Below are positions 1 through 7,600 of a DNA stretch of 11,795 nt, piece after piece. Positions within the stretch are counted from its first letter, which is position 1. Every line of letters starts with the position of its first letter. Origin of the DNA: Methanobacteriota archaeon (lineage in GTDB: Archaea; Thermoplasmatota; Poseidoniia; Poseidoniales; Poseidoniaceae); the NCBI GenBank assembly GCA_002726845.1, contig PBSP01000046.1, positions 11,593-23,387 of the forward strand, written 5' to 3'. A program made the translations under genes and the position numbers. The notes beneath the pieces were generated by a model that searched no databases, was not told the origin of the DNA, and saw only the letters and a list, made by a program, of their open reading frames with translations.

Positions 1-329
1 CGAACAACTTTGTCGGCAAACTTCTTGCTGATCGGCCCATTGACAAGGAGCACATCGGATTGACGGGGTGATGAGCGGAAAAGCACCCCAAAGCGGTCTC
101 CGTCAAATCGAGGGGTCGCAGCTGCTGCCATTTCAATAGCACAGCATTTGATTCCCAGGTGGAGTGTGAACAATGATTTGCGGCCGCCCCAATTGAAAAA
201 TCGGCCTGCGAGTACGGACAGGAGTTGCTTGATTTTCGTGGCCTTCAGGGCCTCGTCCGTGACATCGCCCACAACTTCAACCAGAGCACGGCTGTTGAAG
301 GCTGTGTAATTCTCCCCAGATTCCGCCAC
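1..329 (-). CDS. nuoB: NADH-quinone oxidoreductase subunit B (NuoB), 3' part cut by window edge
   Basis: This is the N-terminal 109 residues of the complex I subunit that carries iron-sulfur cluster N2, the last electron carrier before quinone, in the arm that meets the membrane. The translation was made by hand from the reverse complement. It shows a family-typical W-G-G-R-K-S-L run (47-53), then G-I-K-C-C-A-I-E-M (59-67), whose adjacent Cys62 and Cys63 are two of the four N2 ligands. The family signature D-x-x-R-F-G (76-81), S-P-R-Q-S-D (87-92) and the V-N-G segment follow. The other two ligand cysteines would lie beyond the left edge. The chosen start is GTG at 329-327, preceded by a strong GAGGTGA ribosome site and lying 9 nt after the nuoA stop, in the same frame. 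Adjacency to nuoA is the standard complex I gene order. Identification is firm; only the exact start is inferred. Confidence 0.95.
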   Translation of the reverse strand, partial: MAESGENYTAFNSRALVEVVGDVTDEALKATKIKQLLSVLAGRFFNWGGRKSLFTLHLGIKCCAIEMAAAATPRFDGDRFGVLFRSSPRQSDVLLVNGPISKKFADKVV

Positions 330-333
330 TTTC

Positions 334-340
334 TCACCTC
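334..340 (-). promoter_or_regulatory. Shine-Dalgarno for nuoB, overlapping the nuoA stop
   Basis: The minus strand reads TGAGGTGAGAAAGTG. The sequence GAGGTGA is a near-perfect match to the 16S 3' end, and its first two bases are the last two of the nuoA stop codon. It lies 4 nt before the GTG, which fixes that codon as the nuoB start and suggests that translation of the two subunits is coupled. Confidence 0.75.
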
Positions 341-806
341 AAATGTATATGCGGCCTCGCTTGCGGAAGACATACCAAACGCCAAGAGACATGATGGCAA
401 AGAACAGGCCAATGATTGCAAGACTTGCTTCTGCGCTTGCAATGTCGCCACCCACACTGCTGGTTTCTTCTGAAACGATCATGCCTCCGAGAACAAGGAA
501 CATGAAACCCACGTCGAAGACGAGGAAGACGATGGCGTACCAATAGTACTGAAAGTGGAATTGAATCATCGCATCGCCAATCGGTTCACTGCCGCACTCA
601 AATGTGGAGAGGCGGCGCGGGTACAGGCTGTGGTCACGTTCGTACCCTTCCAAAAGGTAGGACCTGGTGATGTGCGGTCGAGACGGGTCAGTTCGTGGAC
701 GAAGTGCCCATGACATGATGAAATTCGTGAGTGGCATAAGGATGCCAACAATCGTCAAAAAAGCGATTGAAAGATAGGCGCTAGGCACAGAACCAGTATC
801 GACCAT
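339..806 (-). CDS. nuoA: NADH-quinone oxidoreductase subunit A (NuoA)
   Basis: This is a small membrane subunit of proton-pumping complex I (ND3 homologue), located at the junction of the quinone-binding arm and the membrane arm. The 155 residues have three membrane spans at about 11-34, 87-112 and 126-146. The loop signature F-E-C-G-S-E-P-I-G (69-77) is intact, including Cys71, the position of the ND3 loop cysteine. The second span carries Q-Y-Y-W-Y-A and F-D-V (97-99). Two oddities are visible. The residue after F-D-V is Gly100, where the family almost always has an acidic residue (F-D-V-E). The loop between spans 1 and 2 (about 35-70) is also some 20 residues longer than in E. coli NuoA, making the protein longer than the usual 120-150. 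It is the first gene of the operon and is followed by nuoB. The start at 806 has no strong ribosome site, so a short-leader transcript is possible. Confidence 0.93.
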   Translation of the reverse strand: MVDTGSVPSAYLSIAFLTIVGILMPLTNFIMSWALRPRTDPSRPHITRSYLLEGYERDHSLYPRRLSTFECGSEPIGDAMIQFHFQYYWYAIVFLVFDVGFMFLVLGGMIVSEETSSVGGDIASAEASLAIIGLFFAIMSLGVWYVFRKRGRIYI

Positions 807-902
807 CCGTCATCGCCCCAGACAGCATCCGCTCTCTTGTTTAACCGACTTGACCACCCTCCATAAGCGTTCCCAAAACGCCGTAAGATTCGGGCCTTTG
901 GA
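807..902. other. divergent intergenic region, nuoA side
   Basis: These are about 95 bp of non-coding sequence between nuoA and the operator boxes. Apart from the weak TATA-like element at 836-846 and the short stretch 854-862 rich in C and T on the plus strand, nothing recognisable is present: no hairpin with a T-run and no further copy of the 16-bp box. Confidence 0.5.
836..846 (-). promoter_or_regulatory. possible TATA box for the nuo operon
   Basis: The minus strand reads GGTTAAACAAG here, the most AT-rich stretch upstream of nuoA and the best TATA-like element in the gap. Its centre is about 35 nt from the nuoA ATG. With the usual archaeal TATA-to-start distance of about 25 nt, transcription would begin roughly 8-12 nt before the ATG, which fits the absence of a clear Shine-Dalgarno. 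The match is weak, and no BRE is obvious. Confidence 0.25.
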
Positions 903-937
903 TTTAGGTTACCCTAAACATTTTAGGTTACCCTAAA
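903..937. promoter_or_regulatory. two tandem DtxR/IdeR-like operator boxes
   Basis: Two exact copies of the 16-mer TTTAGGTTACCCTAAA lie at 903-918 and 922-937, with their starts 19 bp apart. Each has inverted arms TTTAGG and CCTAAA around a 4-bp centre. The known consensus of the DtxR/IdeR family of metal-dependent repressors starts TTAGGTTAGSCTAA, so each copy matches it at nearly every position. The second copy ends 30 bp before the start of the small Cys-rich gene. It covers the place where a TATA box would have to lie for a start site near 947, so metal-loaded repressor could block promoter access. The flavodoxin downstream is a typical iron-starvation gene, which supports the iron reading. 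The repeat is seen directly; the identity of the binding protein is inferred. Confidence 0.7.
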
Positions 938-955
938 GTCGAGAATTTCATGTCC

Positions 956-960
956 GGTGA
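956..960 (+). promoter_or_regulatory. Shine-Dalgarno supporting ATG 968
   Basis: GGTGA at 956-960 lies 7 nt before ATG 968. It favours that codon over the in-frame ATG at 950, which has only an AT-rich sequence before it. If transcription starts near 947-950 the leader would be about 20 nt long. Confidence 0.45.
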
Positions 961-967
961 GAGGAAC

Positions 968-1183
968 ATGCTGACTCTCGAAGTTTTGTTCAATACCTCG
1001 CTGGAAAACGAACAACACATTGAGGAAACTGGGTGCACTTCATGCATAGATTTTCACCAAGAACATTCGAACATTGACATCGTAAAAACTGTCAAGTTAA
1101 AAGAGAAGTGTTGCAAGCGGTACGAACGCAAGAAAAAATCGCACTGCAAGAGATGTCCAGAGGGCAACAGAGGAGTTGCATGA
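968..1183 (+). CDS. small cysteine-rich basic protein, function unknown
   Basis: I do not recognise this family. The frame gives 71 residues from ATG 968, or 77 from ATG 950. It has six cysteines: a C-x2-C pair at 23 and 26, adjacent Cys48 and Cys49, and a second C-x2-C at 60 and 63. His30, His33 and His59 lie nearby. The C-terminal half is strongly basic (K-R-Y-E-R-K-K-K around 50-57). Such spacing could bind zinc, iron or a small iron-sulfur cluster, but no known fold can be assigned. It is the first frame after the tandem metal-repressor boxes and ends 44 nt before the flavodoxin start, so the two would be co-transcribed. A role in iron handling or sensing is an inference from position only. 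It could also be a chance frame in a long leader; the paired cysteines, ribosome site and position argue for a real gene. Confidence 0.45.
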   Translation: MLTLEVLFNTSLENEQHIEETGCTSCIDFHQEHSNIDIVKTVKLKEKCCKRYERKKKSHCKRCPEGNRGVA

Positions 1184-1186
1184 ATG

Positions 1187-1203
1187 CTTAACAAAGCGTT
1201 AAG
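1187..1203 (+). other. short inverted repeat before flavodoxin
   Basis: CTTAAC (1187-1192) and GTTAAG (1198-1203) form a perfect 6-bp inverted repeat with a 5-nt loop, just after the stop of the small gene and 12 bp before the flavodoxin ribosome site. It could be a weak hairpin separating the two reading frames, or a regulatory site. It is AT-rich and could also be chance. Confidence 0.25.
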
Positions 1204-1214
1204 ACTGTGGATTT

Positions 1215-1220
1215 GGAGGA
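1215..1220 (+). promoter_or_regulatory. Shine-Dalgarno deciding the flavodoxin start
   Basis: GGAGGA lies 7 nt before ATG 1228. It rules against the in-frame GTG at 1207, which lies upstream of this site and would add seven residues (M-D-L-E-D-T-N) not expected before a flavodoxin first strand. Confidence 0.8.
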
Positions 1221-1227
1221 TACAAAC

Positions 1228-1680
1228 ATGGCCGACAATGGTAACCTACTGATTGGATTTGGAACGGAAACTGGCAACTCTGAGTTGCTGGCAATGGACG
1301 CACACGAAAAGGCGAGTTCGATGGGAATCGAATCGAAGTGCGCATGTCTCGATGAAATTGAATCCTCTGACTTAATGGAGGCAGGTTACCTCATCATCGT
1401 ATGCAGCACGTGGGGCGACGGTGAACAACCGGACAATGCCCAAGATCTCTACGACGCCGTTGAAGAACTCGGTGACGACGATCTCTCTGGCGTCGAATTT
1501 GCAGTACTCGCTCTTGGCGATACTGCATTCGACCTGTTCTGTGAAGCTGGCATCCAATGGGATGAAGTTCTCGAATCCAAAGGTGGAAAGCGATTCTATG
1601 ACCGCATCGACTGCGACACAGACTACGAAGACGAAGCAGAAGAATGGATTGACGCTGTCTTAGAACAGATTTCTTCCTGA
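1228..1680 (+). CDS. flavodoxin (stand-alone FMN electron carrier)
   Basis: This is a 150-residue single-domain flavodoxin, a soluble one-electron carrier that uses FMN in place of an iron-sulfur cluster. The phosphate-binding loop F-G-T-E-T-G-N-S-E is at 11-19, straight after the first beta strand. The first isoalloxazine loop, S-T-W-G-D-G-E-Q-P-D-N-A (60-71), places Trp62 at the flavin. The second flavin loop region, L-G-D-T-A-F-D-L-F-C-E-A-G (96-108), resembles the CysJ/cytochrome P450-reductase subtype rather than the classical short-chain type. The C-terminal D-C-D-x-D-Y-E-D-E-A-E-E-W (128-140) is also typical of that subtype. The protein is very acidic. No reductase domain follows, so it must receive electrons from a separate partner, which is not in this window. 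It lies downstream of the putative iron-repressor boxes, consistent with replacing ferredoxin when iron is short. The gene converges on the surface-protein gene, with 40 bp between the stops. Confidence 0.92.
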   Translation: MADNGNLLIGFGTETGNSELLAMDAHEKASSMGIESKCACLDEIESSDLMEAGYLIIVCSTWGDGEQPDNAQDLYDAVEELGDDDLSGVEFAVLALGDTAFDLFCEAGIQWDEVLESKGGKRFYDRIDCDTDYEDEAEEWIDAVLEQISS

Positions 1681-1720
1681 TGCTTTACAACGTCAAGTCA
1701 CTACGTCGCTTACCCGAGAC
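1681..1720. other. convergent intergenic gap
   Basis: Only 40 bp separate the stops of flavodoxin and the minus-strand surface-protein gene. There is no T-run or clear hairpin that would act as a bidirectional terminator, so the two transcripts probably overlap at their 3' ends. Confidence 0.5.
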
Positions 1721-4591
1721 TCAGTTACGTCGACGACCAAGGAAGAAGATGATACCTGCGACAACAACAAAGCCCAAACCGAAATATGTCAACGTTGAAT
1801 CATCAGCAAGGCCAAAGAATCCAGTTTCCAGGTCACCGGTCACTTCAAATTGTTGATTCACGCGACCGATTACTCCAATCTCTTCAGGCTGGACAGAAAT
1901 TGTGAAGTCGAACGTATCGGACAACTCCGCTCCATACGGAGGTTTGATTTTGACAGTAATCTCCATTACTTGACCCTTCTCGATTGTGCACAGCAGTGAC
2001 GACAAACTGATCACCGTACAATCATCGTTTGGATCTTGAAGTTCAATTTTCCATCCTCGCAGGTTCTCTGATGCAAAAATTTCAGACTCTGTCTCAATGT
2101 TTCCGTCGTTACGTATGAAGACGGTGAACGTCTTGCTCTCAGGATAAACCAAATCAAACGAGGTTTGTTCAGGCTCAAGGATGTTCAAATTGAAGATTTT
2201 CTGCACGCTCAAGGAAACCGTTGCCTGTCCTGTCCTGTTTGCTGTGTTGTTTTTGCTGGTCACAACGATGTAAAGATTTCCGCCCTCTCCAGTAAGTGTT
2301 GCGCCATTAACCTCAACGCGCAGTTCGAGATACATCTCATATGGGCGAACTTGGTGACCGCTGGTTATGTTTAAGTCAAAAACCATTGAATCTCCAGCGA
2401 TTTTTTGCGAATTGTACACATACGGAGATCCAGAAGCATCGAACACAAACTGTTCGCTTTCATTGTTCCATATTCCGAAGCCATAAGGGACGCTCAACTC
2501 ACCATCCGATGCAATCGGCAATCCTTTGGAATAAACTGTACGGGTTGCAATTCCGTTCAAACCTGAAAGTTCAATTAGCGCTGTGTCGGCTCCGTTGCCT
2601 GCGTTTCGAATCCAAAAACCGACGGTCTCTTGATCACCAGGAGCGAGGACCAATTCACCCGTCCGACCGTCTAGGCCGCCCTCTTCTAGACGGACGTCCA
2701 TTGCGTAATCTCTGGTTGTCAAGTACGCAGTGAGGCGGAGCTCACGCTGGTTGTCAGGTATTCCATCACCATCCTCATCGATGCTTTTGGAATCACCCTT
2801 GTTGGTGATGCGAATTGTAAACGTAGAATATTCATCTGTGTCCGTAACCGTCACGACAAACGTGATTTGTTTCTCCTCTCGAGCATCGACAGAAACCTCC
2901 GTAAATCGATTGCCTGCCTCGTCTTCAAAAAAGTAAGACCAAGGAGGAGATCCTGTTTGCTCGATCACACTCAATCTGAAATTGTCCTCAACGTTACCTG
3001 TGTTCTCTATGATGAACGGAAACGTGACTTCATTTCCATCTTTTCCAGTTTGCAACGTCGTGGTTGAGTCCACCTCAAACCCGTGAACGGCGGCCACAGA
3101 AACGGAGAGTGTTACGTCATCGTACGGTTCGCCTCCTGCGTTTGGAGCGATGGACAAATCGATGTTGACAACCTCGGTTGCAAGCGCATCTTCGGGCAGC
3201 GTTACCGTAACATCAACCGTATCCTTCCTGTTTGGCGTGTGTTTTGAATCGAGAGTCACAACAGACTCTTCCAGTTCAACCGTCCATCCGGTTGGCAAAG
3301 ATGAGGTCAATATTCTGAAAGTGTCCATGCCATTGCCAGCGTTTTCGACCGTAACTGATGTGGTTGCAGAGGTCCCGGGTTCAATGTTGTTCAACTGCGA
3401 GGAGGTCATGGAAATGGTTGCCCCGTAGGACTGACCCACGGTAACGGTTAGTTCCGCATTGCACTTGACTTGTGTTCCGTCTTTTCCTTGAATGTAAAGT
3501 GTCTGCTCTTCACCTGCATTGACCGAATCGTCGGGGCTTACTTTGAGCGTGAACGATTTTGTCGCAGCCCCATCGTAAGGAAGCAAGCCGCTCGAACCAC
3601 CCACAACCGAGACCCAGGCTGATTTCGGACCTGCTGCTGCGACTCGAATGGTCCAATCGGAGTTGCCTTCGTTGGTGAAGGTTGCTGATACCGTATCATC
3701 ACTGTCCGGTTGAACGTTCATCATGGTTTTTGAAAGCGACAGGCTGCACTCCTTCAAAATCGGAACTGTAACATCGAAGGTTTGCGTGTCACTCGTATTT
3801 CCAGAAGGGTCGCCGGATACGGTACCCGTTATCTCCCAACAGTATTTGTCCGCTTCTTGTTCGTTGGTGACCTCAAGAGAAACGATGACTTCCTCGGTTT
3901 CTTCCGAATCAAGTGTGACTGATGTTTCGGAAAGCTGTGGCGACAATGAATCTGGATCTGAGCATCCACTCGCTGAATTGTCTTCATCGAGCGCGAGGTT
4001 TACCGTCGCTTGTTGCTGGCCTGTATTTTCTACGATGAGAATCCACTCTGTCGTTTCTTCACCACCCCAGGTCTTACTCGATACTTCCATGGAGAGGTCA
4101 ACACCAAACAGTGCGTTACCGGATCCGTCTCCAGCGGTGGTCGTTACGGTCGCGGTTTCAGTTGCAGGCTGACCGGGCGGGTCAGGTGGTTCAGGAGAGT
4201 CTTGTGCAGCAGCGGTGACTGTTGTTTCACAGGATCCTTCAGCATTTTGGGTGAGCGTTACGTTCATTGTCGCCTCTTCATAGGAACCAGAATCAATGGT
4301 GCCCGGTATCTGAGTGATCGTCGAAGTGTAAGCGCTGCAATCTTGGTCTTGACCCTCTGCTGTGCTAAGTTGGACCGTGACGGGATTTGAGCCGGAGTTG
4401 TAGACGCGGACGGTGTACTCGCCTGCTTCACCTGGATTGATGGTTTGTGCAGAAGGTGACACTGTTAACTGGATGTTTGCATCGCGTGCTTCGTCTGCTG
4501 AAGCCAAAGGTGCGAGAATGGGCAGCATCGAAAGAAACATCAGTGCGACCAAAAGAATCGCAAGGCGTTTCTTTCGGGTAAAATCTTGCAT
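1721..4591 (-). CDS. exported surface protein of tandem Ig-like (NEW3/CARDB-type) repeats with C-terminal anchor
   Basis: This 956-residue protein is almost certainly exposed on the cell surface; the precise role is unknown. Residues 6-9 (R-K-K-R) and the hydrophobic stretch 10-29 form a Sec signal peptide, with likely cleavage near A-S-A at 30-32. The rest is a chain of about seven beta-sandwich units (roughly 35-150, 160-275, 281-385, 390-500, 505-625, 627-795, 797-918). Each repeats the NEW3/CARDB pattern: P-G, then an alternating strand ending in N-x-G-N, such as V-E-N-A-G-N-G (415-421) and I-R-N-D-G-N (826-831). Paired cysteines (85/121, 210/241, 282/376, 858/868) suggest disulfides. A D-E-D-G-D-G-I-P-D calcium-type loop lies at 605-613. 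A membrane span at 933-951 followed by R-R-R anchors the C terminus. No catalytic motif is seen. It is the last gene of the surface cluster, 68 bp after the protease, which has similar repeats; the two may act together. Confidence 0.88.
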   Translation of the reverse strand: MQDFTRKKRLAILLVALMFLSMLPILAPLASADEARDANIQLTVSPSAQTINPGEAGEYTVRVYNSGSNPVTVQLSTAEGQDQDCSAYTSTITQIPGTIDSGSYEEATMNVTLTQNAEGSCETTVTAAAQDSPEPPDPPGQPATETATVTTTAGDGSGNALFGVDLSMEVSSKTWGGEETTEWILIVENTGQQQATVNLALDEDNSASGCSDPDSLSPQLSETSVTLDSEETEEVIVSLEVTNEQEADKYCWEITGTVSGDPSGNTSDTQTFDVTVPILKECSLSLSKTMMNVQPDSDDTVSATFTNEGNSDWTIRVAAAGPKSAWVSVVGGSSGLLPYDGAATKSFTLKVSPDDSVNAGEEQTLYIQGKDGTQVKCNAELTVTVGQSYGATISMTSSQLNNIEPGTSATTSVTVENAGNGMDTFRILTSSLPTGWTVELEESVVTLDSKHTPNRKDTVDVTVTLPEDALATEVVNIDLSIAPNAGGEPYDDVTLSVSVAAVHGFEVDSTTTLQTGKDGNEVTFPFIIENTGNVEDNFRLSVIEQTGSPPWSYFFEDEAGNRFTEVSVDAREEKQITFVVTVTDTDEYSTFTIRITNKGDSKSIDEDGDGIPDNQRELRLTAYLTTRDYAMDVRLEEGGLDGRTGELVLAPGDQETVGFWIRNAGNGADTALIELSGLNGIATRTVYSKGLPIASDGELSVPYGFGIWNNESEQFVFDASGSPYVYNSQKIAGDSMVFDLNITSGHQVRPYEMYLELRVEVNGATLTGEGGNLYIVVTSKNNTANRTGQATVSLSVQKIFNLNILEPEQTSFDLVYPESKTFTVFIRNDGNIETESEIFASENLRGWKIELQDPNDDCTVISLSSLLCTIEKGQVMEITVKIKPPYGAELSDTFDFTISVQPEEIGVIGRVNQQFEVTGDLETGFFGLADDSTLTYFGLGFVVVAGIIFFLGRRRN
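2741..2779 (-). other. calcium-binding-type loop in the surface protein
   Basis: This segment encodes D-E-D-G-D-G-I-P-D-N-Q-R-E (residues 605-617), the spacing of acidic residues seen in thrombospondin type 3 and dockerin-like calcium loops. It sits between the fifth and sixth repeat units, where bound calcium could stiffen a hinge. There is one copy only. Confidence 0.5.
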
Positions 4592-4597
4592 GAGCAG

Positions 4598-4606
4598 ACC
4601 TCCTTA
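4598..4606 (-). promoter_or_regulatory. Shine-Dalgarno for the surface protein
   Basis: TAAGGAGGT on the minus strand, 6 nt before ATG 4591, is an almost complete match to the 16S anti-Shine-Dalgarno. It confirms the start and suggests high translation of this gene relative to its neighbours. Confidence 0.75.
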
Positions 4607-4629
4607 CGTATCGGGGGGGATGTTGACCT

Positions 4630-4650
4630 ATCAAAAGGATGCCCTTTGAT
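4630..4650 (-). other. intergenic hairpin between protease and surface-protein genes
   Basis: In the minus-strand transcript AUCAAAGGG and CCUUUUGAU pair through 9 bp (one G-U) around a 3-nt CAU loop. It begins 9 nt after the protease stop codon and ends about 24 nt before the Shine-Dalgarno of the next gene. No U-run follows, so it is not a typical archaeal terminator. It may be an RNA-processing or stability element that sets different levels for the two proteins. Confidence 0.45.
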
Positions 4651-4659
4651 GTTCACAAA

Positions 4660-7600
4660 TTAAGCCAATACGAACTCATCTGAAGATGAACCACAATTTG
4701 AGCACGCCTCCACCTCCGGGCATGTCGATAAACCGGCATGATAACGTGCACCGCACTTCGGACAACCTTTCATTGGACCTACAATTGGAAGGCGGCATGA
4801 CCAGCATGTTGTTACCTGCTGTTGTGCGATTGGAAGTGCAGGAGCGGGTACAGGAATTTTTGTACCGCTGGTTCGCTTAAACCGAACGATCAACAAAACG
4901 ATAAGAATTCCAACGAGCAACGAAACACCTGCACCGATCAGCATTGTTGCATTACTGCCCGCCTCAGATGCTTCAAAGGAAGACGTAATATCGACATCAA
5001 TCGATGTCGAAGAGGATTCAACCTCTTGAACACCAGAAAGTTGGAAATTGAGACTTTGAGCGCCCTTGGCTTTCCCTTCAACCTGCACCGTGAATTGCTG
5101 AGATTCACCCGGAACAGCGTTGACAATACCGTCGCCAACAATCAATGCTTCAATTCCTGATGAGGATTTGACTTCCAAAAGATGCGAGAGTCCCACATTT
5201 CCGGTATTTAGTACACTGACCTGAAGCGTTCCGGACCCGGTTCCATCCAAGGTTGTTTGGCCTTTTACCTCCCATTCAACACTCCGTTGTTCTGCCACAA
5301 GCATGCTCGTACCCTCGGTTATGGAGACATCGTCACCAACAAGCGTGAATGAAAACGACGGCTGTGAGCCTGCCTCAAGAGAACTTGGAAGGATGATGGT
5401 ACAGACAACTGGAACGATGTTGTTCGAAACCGTTCCAACATCGAAGCATTCACCGAAAACACCTTCGCTGAGTGATGTCGATATCGAAGGACTCCATTCA
5501 ACATCAGCCTCGTTGATCAGCAACCAAGTGAAGGTCATGACTTGCTCAGGAGGGTGGAATCCCGGTCCAAACGGATGATCAAACGTTTGTCCATCATCGA
5601 AAAGAAGTTCGGAAAAGGTAAGCGATGGATTGGGAAGCTGTAACACATTCAGTTGTTGAGACCAACTAAAGCGCTGTGCGCCAACGTCAAGATTCAGTTG
5701 AATTGAACCTGAAAGAGCATTTCCGTTGCCTTTTATTGAAATGAGGATGTTTTTCGATTGTTCGGTCCAAATCATGTCAAAAGGTTGCAAGGATGTTTGA
5801 AGAGACCAACCTGTTGGAAGAGAGAGACTTGGTGAAAGCGTCATGTCAACGTTGCCTTGATTTTCGATTGTAAAAAGAAGATTCACAACGGCATCAGATC
5901 GAGGCGTGCCAATTTCAGATTCAAGAACAATCTCAACTTCCCGGACCTCCAAGACTTCAATTGGAATGTCCATTTCCCATGTTTGCGATGGTTCGGTTTG
6001 TGAAATTGCAGTCAATGCAACGGTGCGTTGAGCACCAGCAGCCGTAGAAATCTGCGGGGGAATGAATTGCATGCTAACATCCATCTGACCGCCCTTTGCA
6101 ATCAATCCCGTAGAACCCGATGTAGCGCCAGGGTCGTTGCTGAGATCGGTGAATCCTGCATTCCACCCTGAAGGCGCTTGCAGGAACAAATCGTAACCGA
6201 TTTCTGTATTGCCGTCGTTGTAAACACGAATCGTCAAGTTGGTTGGGTTAACGGGATGTACCGGGACCACAGTGTAATCGTACTCAATTCTAAATTGAGG
6301 GATTTCAAGAACCTCCAAATAGAGAGACAGGGGGTATGAAATCCCGTTGTCAACATCCAAACCATTCACGTCGATTCGATAAAGACCTGGTTCAGGTACT
6401 TCGGGATAAACAACGGTCAATGAAACACCAGCAGTTGCTTTTCCTTGAAGTGAAAAATTGGATGCTGTCATTCCAAGGTACCAAGGGATTTCCGTCCCAT
6501 CGGAGTCCAAAAACACACCGAGCGCATCGATGGATGCGTTTGTTTCCAGCAATGCTGTGTTTTCAAGCGTTAAGTTCCATGAGGTGGTGGTTTGGGACGC
6601 ATCATCAACGTGCTGCTCTATCACATCGGCCGTAACTTTCACACCCGGTGCGGTCACATCAACGACGGTCGACAAAACGTTGTTGTTTTCCTGAATTTCG
6701 TCAACAGTATCGTCAGGGTCGATTACCAGTTCAAGAGTTGTTGCCCCTGATTGCTGAGGCGTCCAATACCACGTTGATTGTCGACTCGCACCGGGATTGA
6801 TATCGACCGTGACTTGATCGAGTTCAACACCATCAACCATGAAGACCAGATCAACAGATTCCGCTTTGACGTTGCCCGCATTGAACACTTGCGTTGTCAA
6901 TCGGACCTGATCGCCAACCTGCGGTATTGTAACGTTTAATTGCATAGAGCCAATAACAACCTGTGGATCTGGCCGTAAATCGTTCACACCCTGTCCTGAT
7001 ACTGCGATTGCGAACGGCTGTGCACCGCTTCCTGCATGATAGGCGTCGTTGACCCGGACCGTCCAAACGCCTTTCATCGCAGCATCGATAAGAACGACCT
7101 CAAGGTTGTTGATGTCATCCTTCGTCCCCCCTGTGGTGGAACGCCCGTTGGCAAAATCATTACCGAGATACACGGTTCCATCAGGTGCTTCAACCTCTAA
7201 GTCCAAATCGTTGACAAGGGCCTTGCTTGCGAAACGGCTTCCTCTGTAATCGGACCACGCAAGGACTGCTTTGAGTTGTGAGTTGGCATAGGTTACGTTG
7301 AACACATACGATTTTGATGTACCGGATCGGGTTAACAAAGAACGATCGTCGACCCAGATGCCACGTCCTTGTGAAGGGGCAAGCGTTTCCTTGAGATTGA
7401 CGCGCCCCCAGCCTTCGTCGTTGTTTGGAATGTTTCGAGAGTTGATGTCTTGTGCACCAAGAACAAGAAGAGCCTTTACCAACGCACCTTGAGGGGATGG
7501 TCGTTGTGCGATTTCAATGAGATATTCACGAATCAATGTTGCAGCTCCAGCGGCATTGGGCGTTGCCATCGATGTTCCTGTATACTCGAGGTACCACGTC

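Noticed and set aside
1207..1227. GTG 1207 as flavodoxin start
   Set aside because: It lies upstream of the GGAGGA ribosome site; ATG 1228 is correctly spaced from it and begins just before the first flavodoxin strand.
2341..2733. Open plus-strand frame of 130 codons opposite the surface-protein gene
   Set aside because: The composition is Arg/Cys/His-rich, as expected from reading the antisense of a beta-repeat gene, and it has no plausible start signal.
3723..4172. Open plus-strand frame of 149 codons opposite the surface-protein gene
   Set aside because: It is a Ser/Val-rich shadow of the Thr/Ser-rich minus-strand gene, with no ribosome site and no recognisable domain.
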